Of a DNA stretch of 64,000 bases, positions 16,669-24,337 are shown piece by piece. Origin of the DNA: RHKX01 sp963839535 (GTDB taxonomy: Bacteria > Actinomycetota > Thermoleophilia > Solirubrobacterales > 70-9); NCBI GenBank assembly GCA_963839535.1, contig CAWIVF010000004.1:15199-79198 (forward strand), written 5' to 3'. The translations under genes were made by a program, and so were the position numbers. The notes beneath the pieces were generated by a model. The model worked only from the letters and a program-made list of their open reading frames with translations. It did not search any database and was not told the DNA's origin. How positions within the stretch are numbered: position 1 is the stretch's first letter; the number at the start of each line of letters is the position of its first letter.

Positions 16669-19093
16669 TCAGGCAGCGCGATCGTCCGCGCCGTCCGCGG
16701 CCGGAGCGGCCTCGGAGAGCTGCTGCTCCTGCGGACCGCGGGGCAGCTTGCGCGAGATCACCTTCGTGGCGCCGTCCTGCATCGAGACCCCGTAGAGCAC
16801 GTCGGCCGCATCCATCGTCCGCTTCTGGTGGGTGACGATGACGAACTGGGCGCGGTCGGAGAAGCGGCGCACGAGCTGCAGGAAGCGGTCGATGTTGGCG
16901 TCGTCGAGGGCCGCCTCGACCTCGTCGAGGATGTAGAAGGGCGAGGGCCGCGCGAGGAAGACGCTGAAGACGAAGGCCAGCGCGACGAGGGACTTCTCGC
17001 CGCCCGAGAGGAGCGAGAGCCGCCGGGTCGCCTTGCCGGCGGGCGTCACCTCGATCTCGACCCCCATGTCGTCGGGCTCGCCGTCCTCCTCCTCGCCGAG
17101 CGCCTCCTCGGCGCCCTCGGCCGGAGCGGAGGCGGTTCCCGCCTCCCGGAAGACCTCGGCGGCCCCGGAGCCGGTGCGCTCGTCCCCGCCGTCGGGGTCG
17201 GCCCCGCCGAGCACGCGCGCCGGACGCTGGGGCTCGACCAGCCGCAGCCGCCCGCGGCCGCCCGGGAACATGTGCTCGACCAGCTCCTCGAAGTTCTTGC
17301 TCGCCGCGGCGAACGTCTCCTCGAACGCGGCGGTGATCTCCTTGTCGGTCTGGCGGATCAGCTTGGCGAGGTCGGCGAGGGCGGCCTCGAGATCCTCCCG
17401 CTGGGCCTCGAGGTCCTCGACGTGCTCCTTGGCCGCCTCGTACTCGCTCTCGGCGAGCGGGTTGACGGGCCCGAGGTGCTCGCGGCGGCGGATCAGCCGC
17501 TCGACGCCGGCCTCGGCGGCGGCGCGCTCGGCCTCGTCGAGCCGGACGGGCTCAGGCCGGGGATCGGGCGCGAGCTTGGCGACGATGCCCTCCCACTCGG
17601 CCTCGGCCTCCTCGCTCTTGTCGCGAAGGTGGGCGGCTCGGACCTCGGCCTCGGTCAGCCGCTCGGCGACGCCTCGGAGCGAGCTCTGCAACTCCGCCTC
17701 GATCCGCGAGCACTCGCGCAGCTCGACGGCGAGCTCGTCGCCCGGCCCGCGCGCCGATCACGCGCTCCTCGACCCGGGCGGTGCGCACGCCGACGGCGTC
17801 GCGCGCCCGGCCCAGCGCCGCGCACAGCTCGGCGAGGCCGGTGGCGAGCTCGGCCTCGGCCTCGACGCGCGTCTCGAGCGAGTCCTGGCGCCGGTGTCCG
17901 AGCAGGTCCTCCGCGCGGCGCGCGGAGCGGGTCGCGCGCTCGGCGCCGTTGCGGACTCGCGCCAGGGCGCCCAGCCGTCCCTCGACGTCGGCCGACTCCA
18001 GCGCCGCGCCGATTCCCTCCGAAGCCTCCTCGAGCGCCGTCCGGGCGGACTCCAGCTCGCGAGCCAGCGCGGCCTCGGCGTCCCGCTCGGTCGCCCGCAG
18101 CTCGGCGGCAAGTGCTCCGAGCGCGGCGCGGCGGCGCTCGACGGCCGCGCGCAGCTCCGCCTCCCGGGAGGCGATCGACTCGGTCCGCGCTCCGAGGCGC
18201 TCGTGGGCTGCGCGAAGCGCGGTCAGGTCGCCCCAGATCGCCGTCCGCTCGCGGTCGCGCTCGGCAAGCTTGTCCTCGACGGCCGATCGGCGCCGGTTCG
18301 CCTCCCCGAGCGCCTTCTCGATCCGGTCGCGCTCCGCCCGCGCGGCGAGGACGTCCGCCTCGGCGCCCTCGAGGTCGCCACCGCCGGCGGCGAGGCGGTC
18401 ACCGAGCAGCTTCAGCCGCAGCTCCATCGACTGCCGCTCCAGCCGCGCGTGGGTCTCGGCCGCGTTGGCCTGCTGGCGCAGCGGCCGCAGCCGGGAGCGC
18501 GCCTCGCGCTCGACGTCGAGCGCCCGGTCGAGGTTCGCCCGGGTCCGCTCCAGCTTGAGCTGCGCGCGGCGCCGGCGCTTGCGGTGCTTGCCGAGGCCCG
18601 CGGCCTCCTCGATCAGCAGGCGGCGCTCGCGCGGCTTGGAGAGCACGATCGCCTCGACCTTGCCCTGGCCGATGACCGAGTGCATCTCGCGGCCGAGGCT
18701 CGCGTCCGAGAGGGCCTCGGTGATGTCGGCGAGCCGGCAGCGGGCGCCGTTGAGCCGGTAGCCGCCCTCACCGGCGCGGTCGAGGCGCCGGGTGATCGAG
18801 ATCTCGGAGAACTCGGAGCCGGCGGCGCCGTCGGAGTTGTCGATCACGACCTCGACCTCGGCGGCGCTGCGGGCGGAGCGGTCGCGCCCGCCGGCGAAGA
18901 TCACGTCCTGCATCGACTGCCCGCGGACCGCGAGGGGGCTCTGCTCGCCGAGCGCCCAGAGGACCCCGTCGGTGATGTTGGACTTGCCGCACCCGTTCGG
19001 GCCGACGATCACGCTGACGCCCGGAGAGAACTCCAGGTGTGTTCGCTCGGGGAACGACTTGAACCCCTTCAGGCTGATCGACTTCAGATGCAT
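16669..19093 (-). CDS. smc: SMC-like chromosome segregation ATPase, short and apparently hinge-less (frameshifted)
   Basis: The N-terminal head (residues 1-165) has LKGFKSFPERTHLEFSPG, Walker A GPNGCGKSN and GQGKVEAIVLSKP. The C-terminal head has LGPVNPLAESEYE near residue 545, the signature LSLLSGGEKSLVALAF and Walker B FYILDEVEAALDD. One extra C near 17745 breaks the frame. Corrected length is about 808 residues, against roughly 1150-1200 usually. Between the heads lie only about 380 residues of Ala/Glu/Arg-rich coiled coil, and I see no hinge. The C-head carries an acidic insertion of about 50 residues before VEIEVTPAGKATRRL. scpA and scpB are present at 56-57.7 kb. Confidence 0.85.
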
Positions 19094-19158
19094 GCTCTCT
19101 CCGCGGGGACAGCGTGGAGATCCGACCGGACGAAACCGCGGCGGACCCCGAGCTCGCC

Positions 19159-19872
19159 TCAGGACGTGGCCTCGCCGAGGGCCTCGGCGGCGGCGGCCTG
19201 CTCCGCCGCCTTCTTGCTCGAACCGGTGCCGGTGCCGACGACCTCGCCCTCGACCTGGGCCTCGACCCGGAAGATCCGGTCGTGCGGGGGCCCGGACTCC
19301 TCGACCGTCTCGTAGTGGACGATCCGGCCGCCCCGCGCGAGCTGCTCCTGCAGGGCCGACTTGAAGTCGAGCAGGGTCCCCGCGGCGAGCTCCATCTGCG
19401 GCTCGAAGGCCGCGAGGACCGCCTCGCCGGTGCGCTCGATCCCGAGCTCGAGGTAGCAGGCGCCGATCAGGGCCTCGACGATCGAGGCCATCGCGCGCTC
19501 GCTGGCCACCAGCTCCTCGACCGCGATCCCGCCCTCGAATCCGGTGGGACGCGCCTCCTCGAGCATCTCGGGGACCCCGAGCAGGAACGCGATCTCGGCG
19601 CACGCGCGCCCGCTGACGACCTGCCCGTGGATCTTGGTCAGCCGCCCGATGTCGGAGCGCGGAAAGCGCGAGAAGAGCTCGTTGGCGACCGCCAGGCCGA
19701 GGACGCTGTCGCCGAGGAAGGCGAGCCTCCCCCACGCCCGCTGGCGCCGCTCCGTCCAGGAGCTGTGGGTGAGCGCCTGCCGGCGGCTGCGTGGGTCGAG
19801 ATCCGCGATCAGCTCCAGCAGCGGGACCACGGCCTCCCGCTCGATCGCCTCGCTTTCGGGACTCAGCGCCAC
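19159..19872 (-). CDS. rnc: RNase III family protein with altered catalytic residues
   Basis: The 237-residue protein has an RNase III domain (HSSWTERR, GRLAFLGDSVLGLAVANELF, LTKIHGQVVSG, ASIVEALIGACYLELG) and a normal C-terminal dsRNA-binding domain (DFKSALQEQLARGG, GTGSSKKAAEQAAA). RNase III cuts double-stranded RNA using four carboxylates. Here the first Glu of LEFLGD is Ala (the preceding ER is also GR), and the Asp before xxE of the helix is Ser. Only Asp of LGD and Glu of VEALIGA remain. The codons are clear GCC and TCG in an intact frame. It may be weakly active, differently liganded, or only RNA-binding. It lies in the acpP-rnc-smc operon. Confidence 0.88.
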   Translation of the reverse strand: MALSPESEAIEREAVVPLLELIADLDPRSRRQALTHSSWTERRQRAWGRLAFLGDSVLGLAVANELFSRFPRSDIGRLTKIHGQVVSGRACAEIAFLLGVPEMLEEARPTGFEGGIAVEELVASERAMASIVEALIGACYLELGIERTGEAVLAAFEPQMELAAGTLLDFKSALQEQLARGGRIVHYETVEESGPPHDRIFRVEAQVEGEVVGTGTGSSKKAAEQAAAAEALGEATS

Positions 19873-19879
19873 GCGGGCG

Positions 19880-20149
19880 TCAGCTGGCCCCGACGCGCTC
19901 GAAGACGAAGTCGACGGCCGCCCCGACCGTCTCGATGCGTGCCGACTGCTCCTCGCTCATGGCGATGCCATACGTGTCCTCGAGCTCCATCACCAGCTCG
20001 TAGAGGTCGAGCGAATCGGCGTCGAGGTCCTCGCGGAATCGGGTGGAGTCCGTGATCTCGTCCGGGGAGAGCTCGAGCTCGGTCGCGAGGTGGTCGCGAA
20101 CCATCGCGAAGATCTGATCGCGGTCTGCGGTGGCTGCGGGCTCGCTCAT
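19880..20149 (-). CDS. acpP: Acyl carrier protein
   Basis: The 89-residue acidic four-helix protein has the 4'-phosphopantetheine attachment Ser in the DADSLDLYELVMELED motif. ITDSTRFREDL precedes it, as in fatty-acid ACPs. It carries growing acyl chains for fatty-acid synthesis. Its neighbours plsX (upstream) and rnc (7 nt downstream) are the standard arrangement. Confidence 0.95.
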   Translation of the reverse strand: MSEPAATADRDQIFAMVRDHLATELELSPDEITDSTRFREDLDADSLDLYELVMELEDTYGIAMSEEQSARIETVGAAVDFVFERVGAS

Positions 20150-20162
20150 GGGAGGTGGTGTA

Positions 20163-21251
20163 TCACGCCTGCTGCGGGTCCGGCCCGGTCTCGGCGCCCT
20201 CAGCGGCCGCCCGGATCGCTCCCCGCCCGACCCCGGAGCGCTCGATCAGCGCCTCGGTGCGCTCAACCGCCCGCTCGCTGACGGCCCGCGCCGCCAGGCG
20301 GATCTGGTTCGCGATCCCCTCGGCGCCGGCGGAGCCGTGGCCGACCACGGCGACGCCCCGCAGCCCGAGCAGGATCGCGCCCCCGGTCGAGTCGGGGTCG
20401 AGGCTCTCGCGCAGCCTGCCGAGCGCCGGGCGCAGCAGGAGGCCGCCGGCGCCGGCGCGAGGGCCCGACTTCGCCGCATCGCGGACCGCCCCGGCGACGG
20501 CCTTCGCCGTGCCCTCGATCGTCTTCAGCACGACGTTGCCGGTGAAGCCGTCGGTGACGACGACGTCGGCGGCGGGATCGAGCAGGTCGCGCCCCTCGAC
20601 GTTGCCGCTGAACCGGATGCCCTCCGCGCCCACCAGGGCCTCGTGCGCCTCGAGCACCAGCGCGCTGCCCTTCTTCGCCTCCTCGCCCACGGACAGCAGG
20701 GCCACCCGCGGGGAGTCGAAGCCGAGCACCGCCTCGGCGAAGGCGGAGCCGAGGTGGGCGAACTGGACGAGGTGGGAAGGACGCGCGTCGGCGTTGGCCC
20801 CCACGTCCAGCAGCAGCACGGGATGCTCCCGGCCGGGCGCCGGCAGCTGGACGGCCAGCGCGGGGCGCTGCACGCCGCGGAGCCGCTTCAGGGCGAAGAG
20901 CGAGGCGGTCATCGTCGCGCCGGTCGAGCCGGGGCTCGCAAGCGCGTCTGAGCTCCCGGCGGCGACGTCGGCGGCGGCGCGGACGATCGACGCCTGGGGC
21001 CGCGAGCGGACCGCCCGGACCGGCTCCTCGTCGTTGCCGATCCGCTCGTCCGTCTCGATCAGCTCGACGCCGGAGACGCCGCTGAGGTCACCCAGTTCGC
21101 CGCCGCGACCGAAGACGCGGACCGCGATCCCCTCCCGGGCCGCCGCGGTGACCCCCTCGACGACGACAGCGGGACCCGCTTCGGCGCCGAGGGCGTCGAA
21201 GGCGACCGTGACCGGATTCGCAGCGGGGGCGCCCGGCGGGGGCGCGGGCAC
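20163..21251 (-). CDS. plsX: Phosphate acyltransferase PlsX
   Basis: PlsX makes acyl-phosphate from acyl-ACP for phospholipid synthesis. The 362-residue protein from GTG 21251 has VTVAFDALGAEAGP (DAMGG-like), ASPGSTGATM, LLLDVGANADARPSHLVQFA, EEAKKGSALV, FSGNVEGRDLL and VVTDGFTGNVVLKTIEG. The GTG start overlaps the rpmF stop as TAGTG, the basis for choosing it over an upstream ATG. It is followed by acpP after 13 nt. The frame is intact. Confidence 0.93.
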   Translation of the reverse strand: MPAPPPGAPAANPVTVAFDALGAEAGPAVVVEGVTAAAREGIAVRVFGRGGELGDLSGVSGVELIETDERIGNDEEPVRAVRSRPQASIVRAAADVAAGSSDALASPGSTGATMTASLFALKRLRGVQRPALAVQLPAPGREHPVLLLDVGANADARPSHLVQFAHLGSAFAEAVLGFDSPRVALLSVGEEAKKGSALVLEAHEALVGAEGIRFSGNVEGRDLLDPAADVVVTDGFTGNVVLKTIEGTAKAVAGAVRDAAKSGPRAGAGGLLLRPALGRLRESLDPDSTGGAILLGLRGVAVVGHGSAGAEGIANQIRLAARAVSERAVERTEALIERSGVGRGAIRAAAEGAETGPDPQQA

Positions 21252-21466
21252 TAACCGGCCTCGGGGCGCCCGGGCGTCTCGAGCGAGGGCTCGTCGAGGG
21301 CAACGACCTGGCGGCCGTTGTAGGTGCCGCAGGACGGGCAGACCCGATGCGAGAGCGTCGGGCTGTGGCACGTCGGGCAATCGGTCAGGCGCGGGCCCGC
21401 GATCGAGTCGTGGGTCCGGCGGCGATCGCGGCGCGCGCTCGACTGTCTTTTCTTCGGGACTGCCAT
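21251..21466 (-). CDS. rpmF: Ribosomal protein bL32
   Basis: The 71-residue protein begins MAVPKKRQSSARRDRRR and has a zinc ribbon formed by CPTCHSPTLSHRVCPSC, followed by GTYNGRQV, as in zinc-binding bL32 proteins. The C-terminal tail is slightly longer than usual. It overlaps plsX by TAGTG and follows the DUF177 gene, the classic rpmF neighbour, with a 203-bp gap that contains two inverted repeats. Confidence 0.95.
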   Translation of the reverse strand: MAVPKKRQSSARRDRRRTHDSIAGPRLTDCPTCHSPTLSHRVCPSCGTYNGRQVVALDEPSLETPGRPEAG

Positions 21467-21510
21467 CGGGCGCGGAATCCTAGCGGGGTGGCGAGGCGCA
21501 CCGATTCCGG

Positions 21511-21538
21511 CTCATTTGTCGACACCGTGTCAAATGAG
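21511..21538. repeat. 12-bp inverted repeat with a three-base bulge
   Basis: CTCATTTG (21511-21518), then TCG, then ACAC pairs with GTGT and CAAATGAG (21527-21538) around a single C. The AT-rich arms stand out against the GC-rich surroundings. It lies 45 bp upstream of the rpmF ATG, so it may be an operator or a leader hairpin for rpmF. Confidence 0.5.
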
Positions 21539-21608
21539 GTCGCCGTCTTGATAGGTTCGGCACGGATGGCTCAGGCGCTTCCCCCGAGGCGCCTGGCATT
21601 CCTCTGCT

Positions 21609-21644
21609 GGCCCGGACCCGATTTCCCCCGAGAGGGTCCGGGCC
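21609..21644. repeat. Strong 11-bp hairpin between DUF177 gene and rpmF
   Basis: GGCCCGGACCC (21609-21619) and GGGTCCGGGCC (21634-21644) are perfect inverted repeats with a 14-nt loop. On the minus strand it follows the DUF177 stop at 21670 by 26 nt. No T tract is present on either side. It is likely a terminator-like or mRNA-processing hairpin within the operon. Confidence 0.5.
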
Positions 21645-21669
21645 GGCCCTACCTTTCTCGGCTCCCCGC

Positions 21670-22192
21670 CTACTCGAGCAGCTCGCCGAGCTTCGCGAAT
21701 CGGGGATCCCGCGGGCCGCTCGTGGCGATGCTCCTCCGGGTCGACGTCGTTGAGCGAGATCCCGCAGACCTCGCAGAGCCCCGCGCAGTCCGGCCGGCAC
21801 AGCAGCCGTTCGGGCAGAGCGAGCCGCAGCGCATCGCGGGCCCAGGCGCTCACGTCGAGCTCGCCGTCGCTCACGTAGGGGCTGCGCAGCTCGGAGTCCT
21901 CGGAGCCGCCCTGCTCGACCTCCCGCGCGTCGAGCGCGACGCTCAGCCGGGCCGGCTCGAGACAGCGGGCGCACGTGCCCTCGACCGGGACCTCGGCCCG
22001 GAGCCGCATCGCGAAGCCGGAGGTCGTCCGCGAGATGTCGAGCCGCGCGTCGAGCGCGGGCCGGCCGAGCGCCAGAGCCTCCCCGCCGACGACCGGCGGC
22101 TGGAGCCGCAGGACCAGGTCAAGCCGCGCCGCCTCCCCGCTGCGCAGGGTCAGCGACCCGAGGTCGACCGTGACCGCCGATTCGCCTCCCAT
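21670..22192 (-). CDS. DUF177 (YceD) family protein (frameshifted)
   Basis: From ATG 22192 the protein shows strand-rich DUF177 features: VTVDLGSLTLRSGE, GTCARCLEPARLSVALDAREV, and CRPDCAGLCEVCG with the paired cysteines. An indel near 21735 leads to a frame ending DPRFAKLGELLE and a stop at 21670, the family C-terminus. Corrected length is about 174 residues. DUF177 proteins are nearly always next to rpmF and are linked to 23S rRNA or ribosome accumulation. TAACCT lies 8 nt before the ATG. Confidence 0.85.
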
Positions 22193-22200
22193 AGGCTCCG

Positions 22201-22206
22201 AGGTTA
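22201..22206 (-). promoter_or_regulatory. Putative -10 box for the DUF177-rpmF operon
   Basis: TAACCT on the minus strand ends 8 nt before the ATG at 22192. The divergent methyltransferase gene begins at 22209, so the promoter sits inside a 16-bp intergenic region. Confidence 0.35.
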
Positions 22207-22208
22207 GC

Positions 22209-22706
22209 GTGAGCGCGCAGTTCCACTTGGACCCCGGGACGTACCTGGAGAAGATCCGCGGCGAGGTCCCGCGCTTCGACGAGCTGCAGGCCGCCGCCAT
22301 CGCCGCGGTGCCCTTCCCGCCCGCACGGGTGCTCGATCTCGGGATCGGGACCGGGGAGACCTCCCGCCGCCTCCTCGAGGCATACCCCGACGCTCAGATC
22401 ACCGGCCTCGACTCCAGCCCGGAGATGGTCTTTCGCGCTCGCGAGCTCGGGATCGAGGTGCGGCTGGCCCGGATGGAGGACCCGCTCCCCGACGGCCCCT
22501 GGGACCTCGTGATCGCGGTGCTCAGCATCCAGGGGCTGGACGCGGAGGGCAGGCAGGATCTGCTGCGGCGGGTGCGCGAGCAGTCGCGGGCGCTCGTGAT
22601 CGGCGACGTCGTCCCTGCGAACGACATCGAGGACCTGCTCGCCTGGTCGGGCGGCGAGCTGGCGTGGCAGGCGGACGACCTAGCGGTCGTCGTCGCCCAG
22701 TACTAG
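22209..22706 (+). CDS. Class I SAM-dependent methyltransferase
   Basis: The 165-residue protein from GTG 22209 has the SAM-binding motif I VLDLGIGTGETSRRLLEAYP, then ITGLDSSPEMVFRARE with the acidic ribose ligand, and motif IV-like PWDLVIAVLSIQGLD. It is a minimal Rossmann-type methyltransferase. The N-terminal LDPGTYLEKIRGEVPRFDELQ helix is common in small-molecule methyltransferases. The substrate is unknown. It is divergent from the DUF177 gene, with only 16 bp between starts. Confidence 0.8.
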   Translation: MSAQFHLDPGTYLEKIRGEVPRFDELQAAAIAAVPFPPARVLDLGIGTGETSRRLLEAYPDAQITGLDSSPEMVFRARELGIEVRLARMEDPLPDGPWDLVIAVLSIQGLDAEGRQDLLRRVREQSRALVIGDVVPANDIEDLLAWSGGELAWQADDLAVVVAQY

Positions 22707-22727
22707 GACTTAACTCCTGACGGCCCG

Positions 22728-23201
22728 TCAGCCGACTTCGGCCGGCTCGATTTCCTCGTCACGACCGGCGAGGCGGTCGCGGCCGCGCTGCACGGCGGCG
22801 AGGAACTTCTGGAGGTTGACCTCCAGCGTGGAAAGAATCTCGTCGGCGTAATCCTCGGCTCCGAGGCGGATCTGGCGCTCGGTGTCGCGGGCGTCCTCGA
22901 GGATCTCCTCGGCACCGCGCTCGGCCTGCTTGTAGACCTCCTCCTCGGAGATCAGGCGTGCCTGCTGGTCACGGGCTTCCTTGACGACTCGCTCGGCCTC
23001 GCGCTTGGCCTCGGCGAGCATCTCCTGACGCTCCTTGACGATCCAGCGCGCCTGCTTGATCTCCTCGGGGATCGTCGCCCGCATCTGATCGAGCAGGTCG
23101 TAGATCTCCTCGCGATCGACCCGCACCTGGTCGGTCAGTGGGACCGGCCTGGCGTTGTGGATCAGGTCGTCGAGCTTGTCAATTAGTACTAGGACGTCCA
23201 T
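22728..23201 (-). CDS. Coiled-coil protein, DivIVA/ATP-synthase-b-like
   Basis: The 157-residue protein is almost entirely charged helix. It begins MDVLVLIDKLDDLIHNARPVPLTDQVRVDREEIYDLLDQM and continues with a long coiled coil (EIKQARWIVKERQEM, AKREAERVVKEARDQQ). No membrane segment is present, so it is not the F0 b subunit itself. Similar short coiled-coil proteins near coaD and rsmD in actinobacteria are annotated as DivIVA-like, and a cell-pole or wall-growth role is inferred. It is transcribed away from coaD after a 109-bp gap. Confidence 0.65.
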   Translation of the reverse strand: MDVLVLIDKLDDLIHNARPVPLTDQVRVDREEIYDLLDQMRATIPEEIKQARWIVKERQEMLAEAKREAERVVKEARDQQARLISEEEVYKQAERGAEEILEDARDTERQIRLGAEDYADEILSTLEVNLQKFLAAVQRGRDRLAGRDEEIEPAEVG

Positions 23202-23208
23202 CTTGCCG

Positions 23209-23220
23209 CCTAAGCTTAGG
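23209..23220. repeat. 12-bp palindrome in the promoter region of the coiled-coil gene
   Basis: CCTAAGCTTAGG is a perfect palindrome 7 bp upstream of the ATG at 23201. It contains a TAAGCT box on the minus strand with an 11-nt spacing to the start. It may be a promoter/operator overlap. Confidence 0.35.
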
Positions 23221-23310
23221 GATAGGGGAGGAAATCCCTCGTCTCGCCCGGTTTTTCGTCAACGGGCTGCAAGCTCCTGCCCACTCCGCAGCCGGCCGAA
23301 CCAGCGGCCT

Positions 23311-23808
23311 TCATCGCTCGATCCGCTCGCTGAGCGCCCGTGCGACCTCATCCGGCACGAGATCGCTGACGTTGCCGCCGAACGTCGCGAGCTCCTTGAC
23401 GCCGGTCGACGAGAGGAAGCTGTACTCGGCCGAGGCCATCACGTAGGCGCTCTCGATGTCGGGATCGAGCTTGCGATTGAGCTGGTTCATCTCGAACTCG
23501 TACTCGAAGTCGGAGATCGCGCGGAGGCCCTTGACGATCGTCGTCGCGCCGTTCTCCTTCGCGAACTCGACGAGCAGGGTGCTGAAGATCCTCACCTCGA
23601 CGTTGCCGAGATCGACGGCGCGCTCGATGAAGCCCTGTCGCTCCTCGGCCGTGAAGAGCGTCTTCTGCTTGCGCAGCGGCTGATCGACGACGCCGACGAT
23701 GACGCGATCGAAGATCCGCGCGGTCCGCGTGATGATGTCGATGTGGCCGTTGGTGACCGGGTCGTAGCTCCCGGGGCAGACCGCCACCATCGGCGACTCC
23801 GCGCTCAT
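23311..23808 (-). CDS. coaD: Phosphopantetheine adenylyltransferase
   Basis: CoaD transfers AMP to 4'-phosphopantetheine, the fourth step of coenzyme A synthesis. The 165-residue protein has the nucleotidyltransferase motif CPGSYDPVTNGHIDIITR (TxGH-type), KQKTLFTAEER, IVKGLRAISDFEYEF, and the ISSTxVRE-like FLSSTGVKELATFGG. Length is normal and the frame is intact. Its ATG overlaps the rsmD stop by 4 nt. Confidence 0.95.
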   Translation of the reverse strand: MSAESPMVAVCPGSYDPVTNGHIDIITRTARIFDRVIVGVVDQPLRKQKTLFTAEERQGFIERAVDLGNVEVRIFSTLLVEFAKENGATTIVKGLRAISDFEYEFEMNQLNRKLDPDIESAYVMASAEYSFLSSTGVKELATFGGNVSDLVPDEVARALSERIER

Positions 23809-24332
23809 CGCTCCGGCGCTCCGTGGATGCGGATGGCGGTCGATCCGTAACGCCGCTCGTCGAGCAGGGGCAGCGACAGCTCGAGCCGGTCCTCGGCGGC
23901 GGTCTCGACGATCACGCGTCCTCCCCCGGAGAGGCGTGATGCGAGCAGGCTGTCGAGCTCGGGACCAAGACGGGGCGCGATGCTATAGGGCGGGTCGCAG
24001 AAGATCAGGTCGAACGCACCCCCTTGGGCGGTGAGGAACCGGGCGGCGTCGGAGCGGACCAGCTCGGCGCGCTCGGCGATCCCGAGGGCCTCGACGTTCG
24101 CGGCGGCGGGCCGGATGTCGGTGTCGACGAACGTCGCGGACGCGGCTCCGCGGGAAACGGCCTCGATCCCAAGGGCGCCGGTGCCGCAGTAGAGGTCCAG
24201 CACGAGCGCCCCCTCGATGTCACCCAGGATCGAGAAGAGCGCCTCGCGGACCCGGTCGGCGGTCGGCCTGACCGCTCCGCTGCGGGGCGCGCTGAGCCTG
24301 CGGCCCCCGAGCTCTCCGGCGACGACGCGCAC
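23805..24332 (-). CDS. rsmD: 16S rRNA (guanine-N2)-methyltransferase
   Basis: RsmD methylates G966 of 16S rRNA. The 175-residue protein from GTG 24332 has MRVVAGELGGRRL, RPTADRVREALFSIL, VLDLYCGTGALGIEAVSRGA (SAM motif I) and the catalytic FDLIFCDPPY. It is encoded between recG and coaD, a standard order. It starts 5 nt after the corrected recG stop and overlaps coaD by ATGA. Confidence 0.93.
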   Translation of the reverse strand: MRVVAGELGGRRLSAPRSGAVRPTADRVREALFSILGDIEGALVLDLYCGTGALGIEAVSRGAASATFVDTDIRPAAANVEALGIAERAELVRSDAARFLTAQGGAFDLIFCDPPYSIAPRLGPELDSLLASRLSGGGRVIVETAAEDRLELSLPLLDERRYGSTAIRIHGAPER

Positions 24333-24337
24333 CTCGC

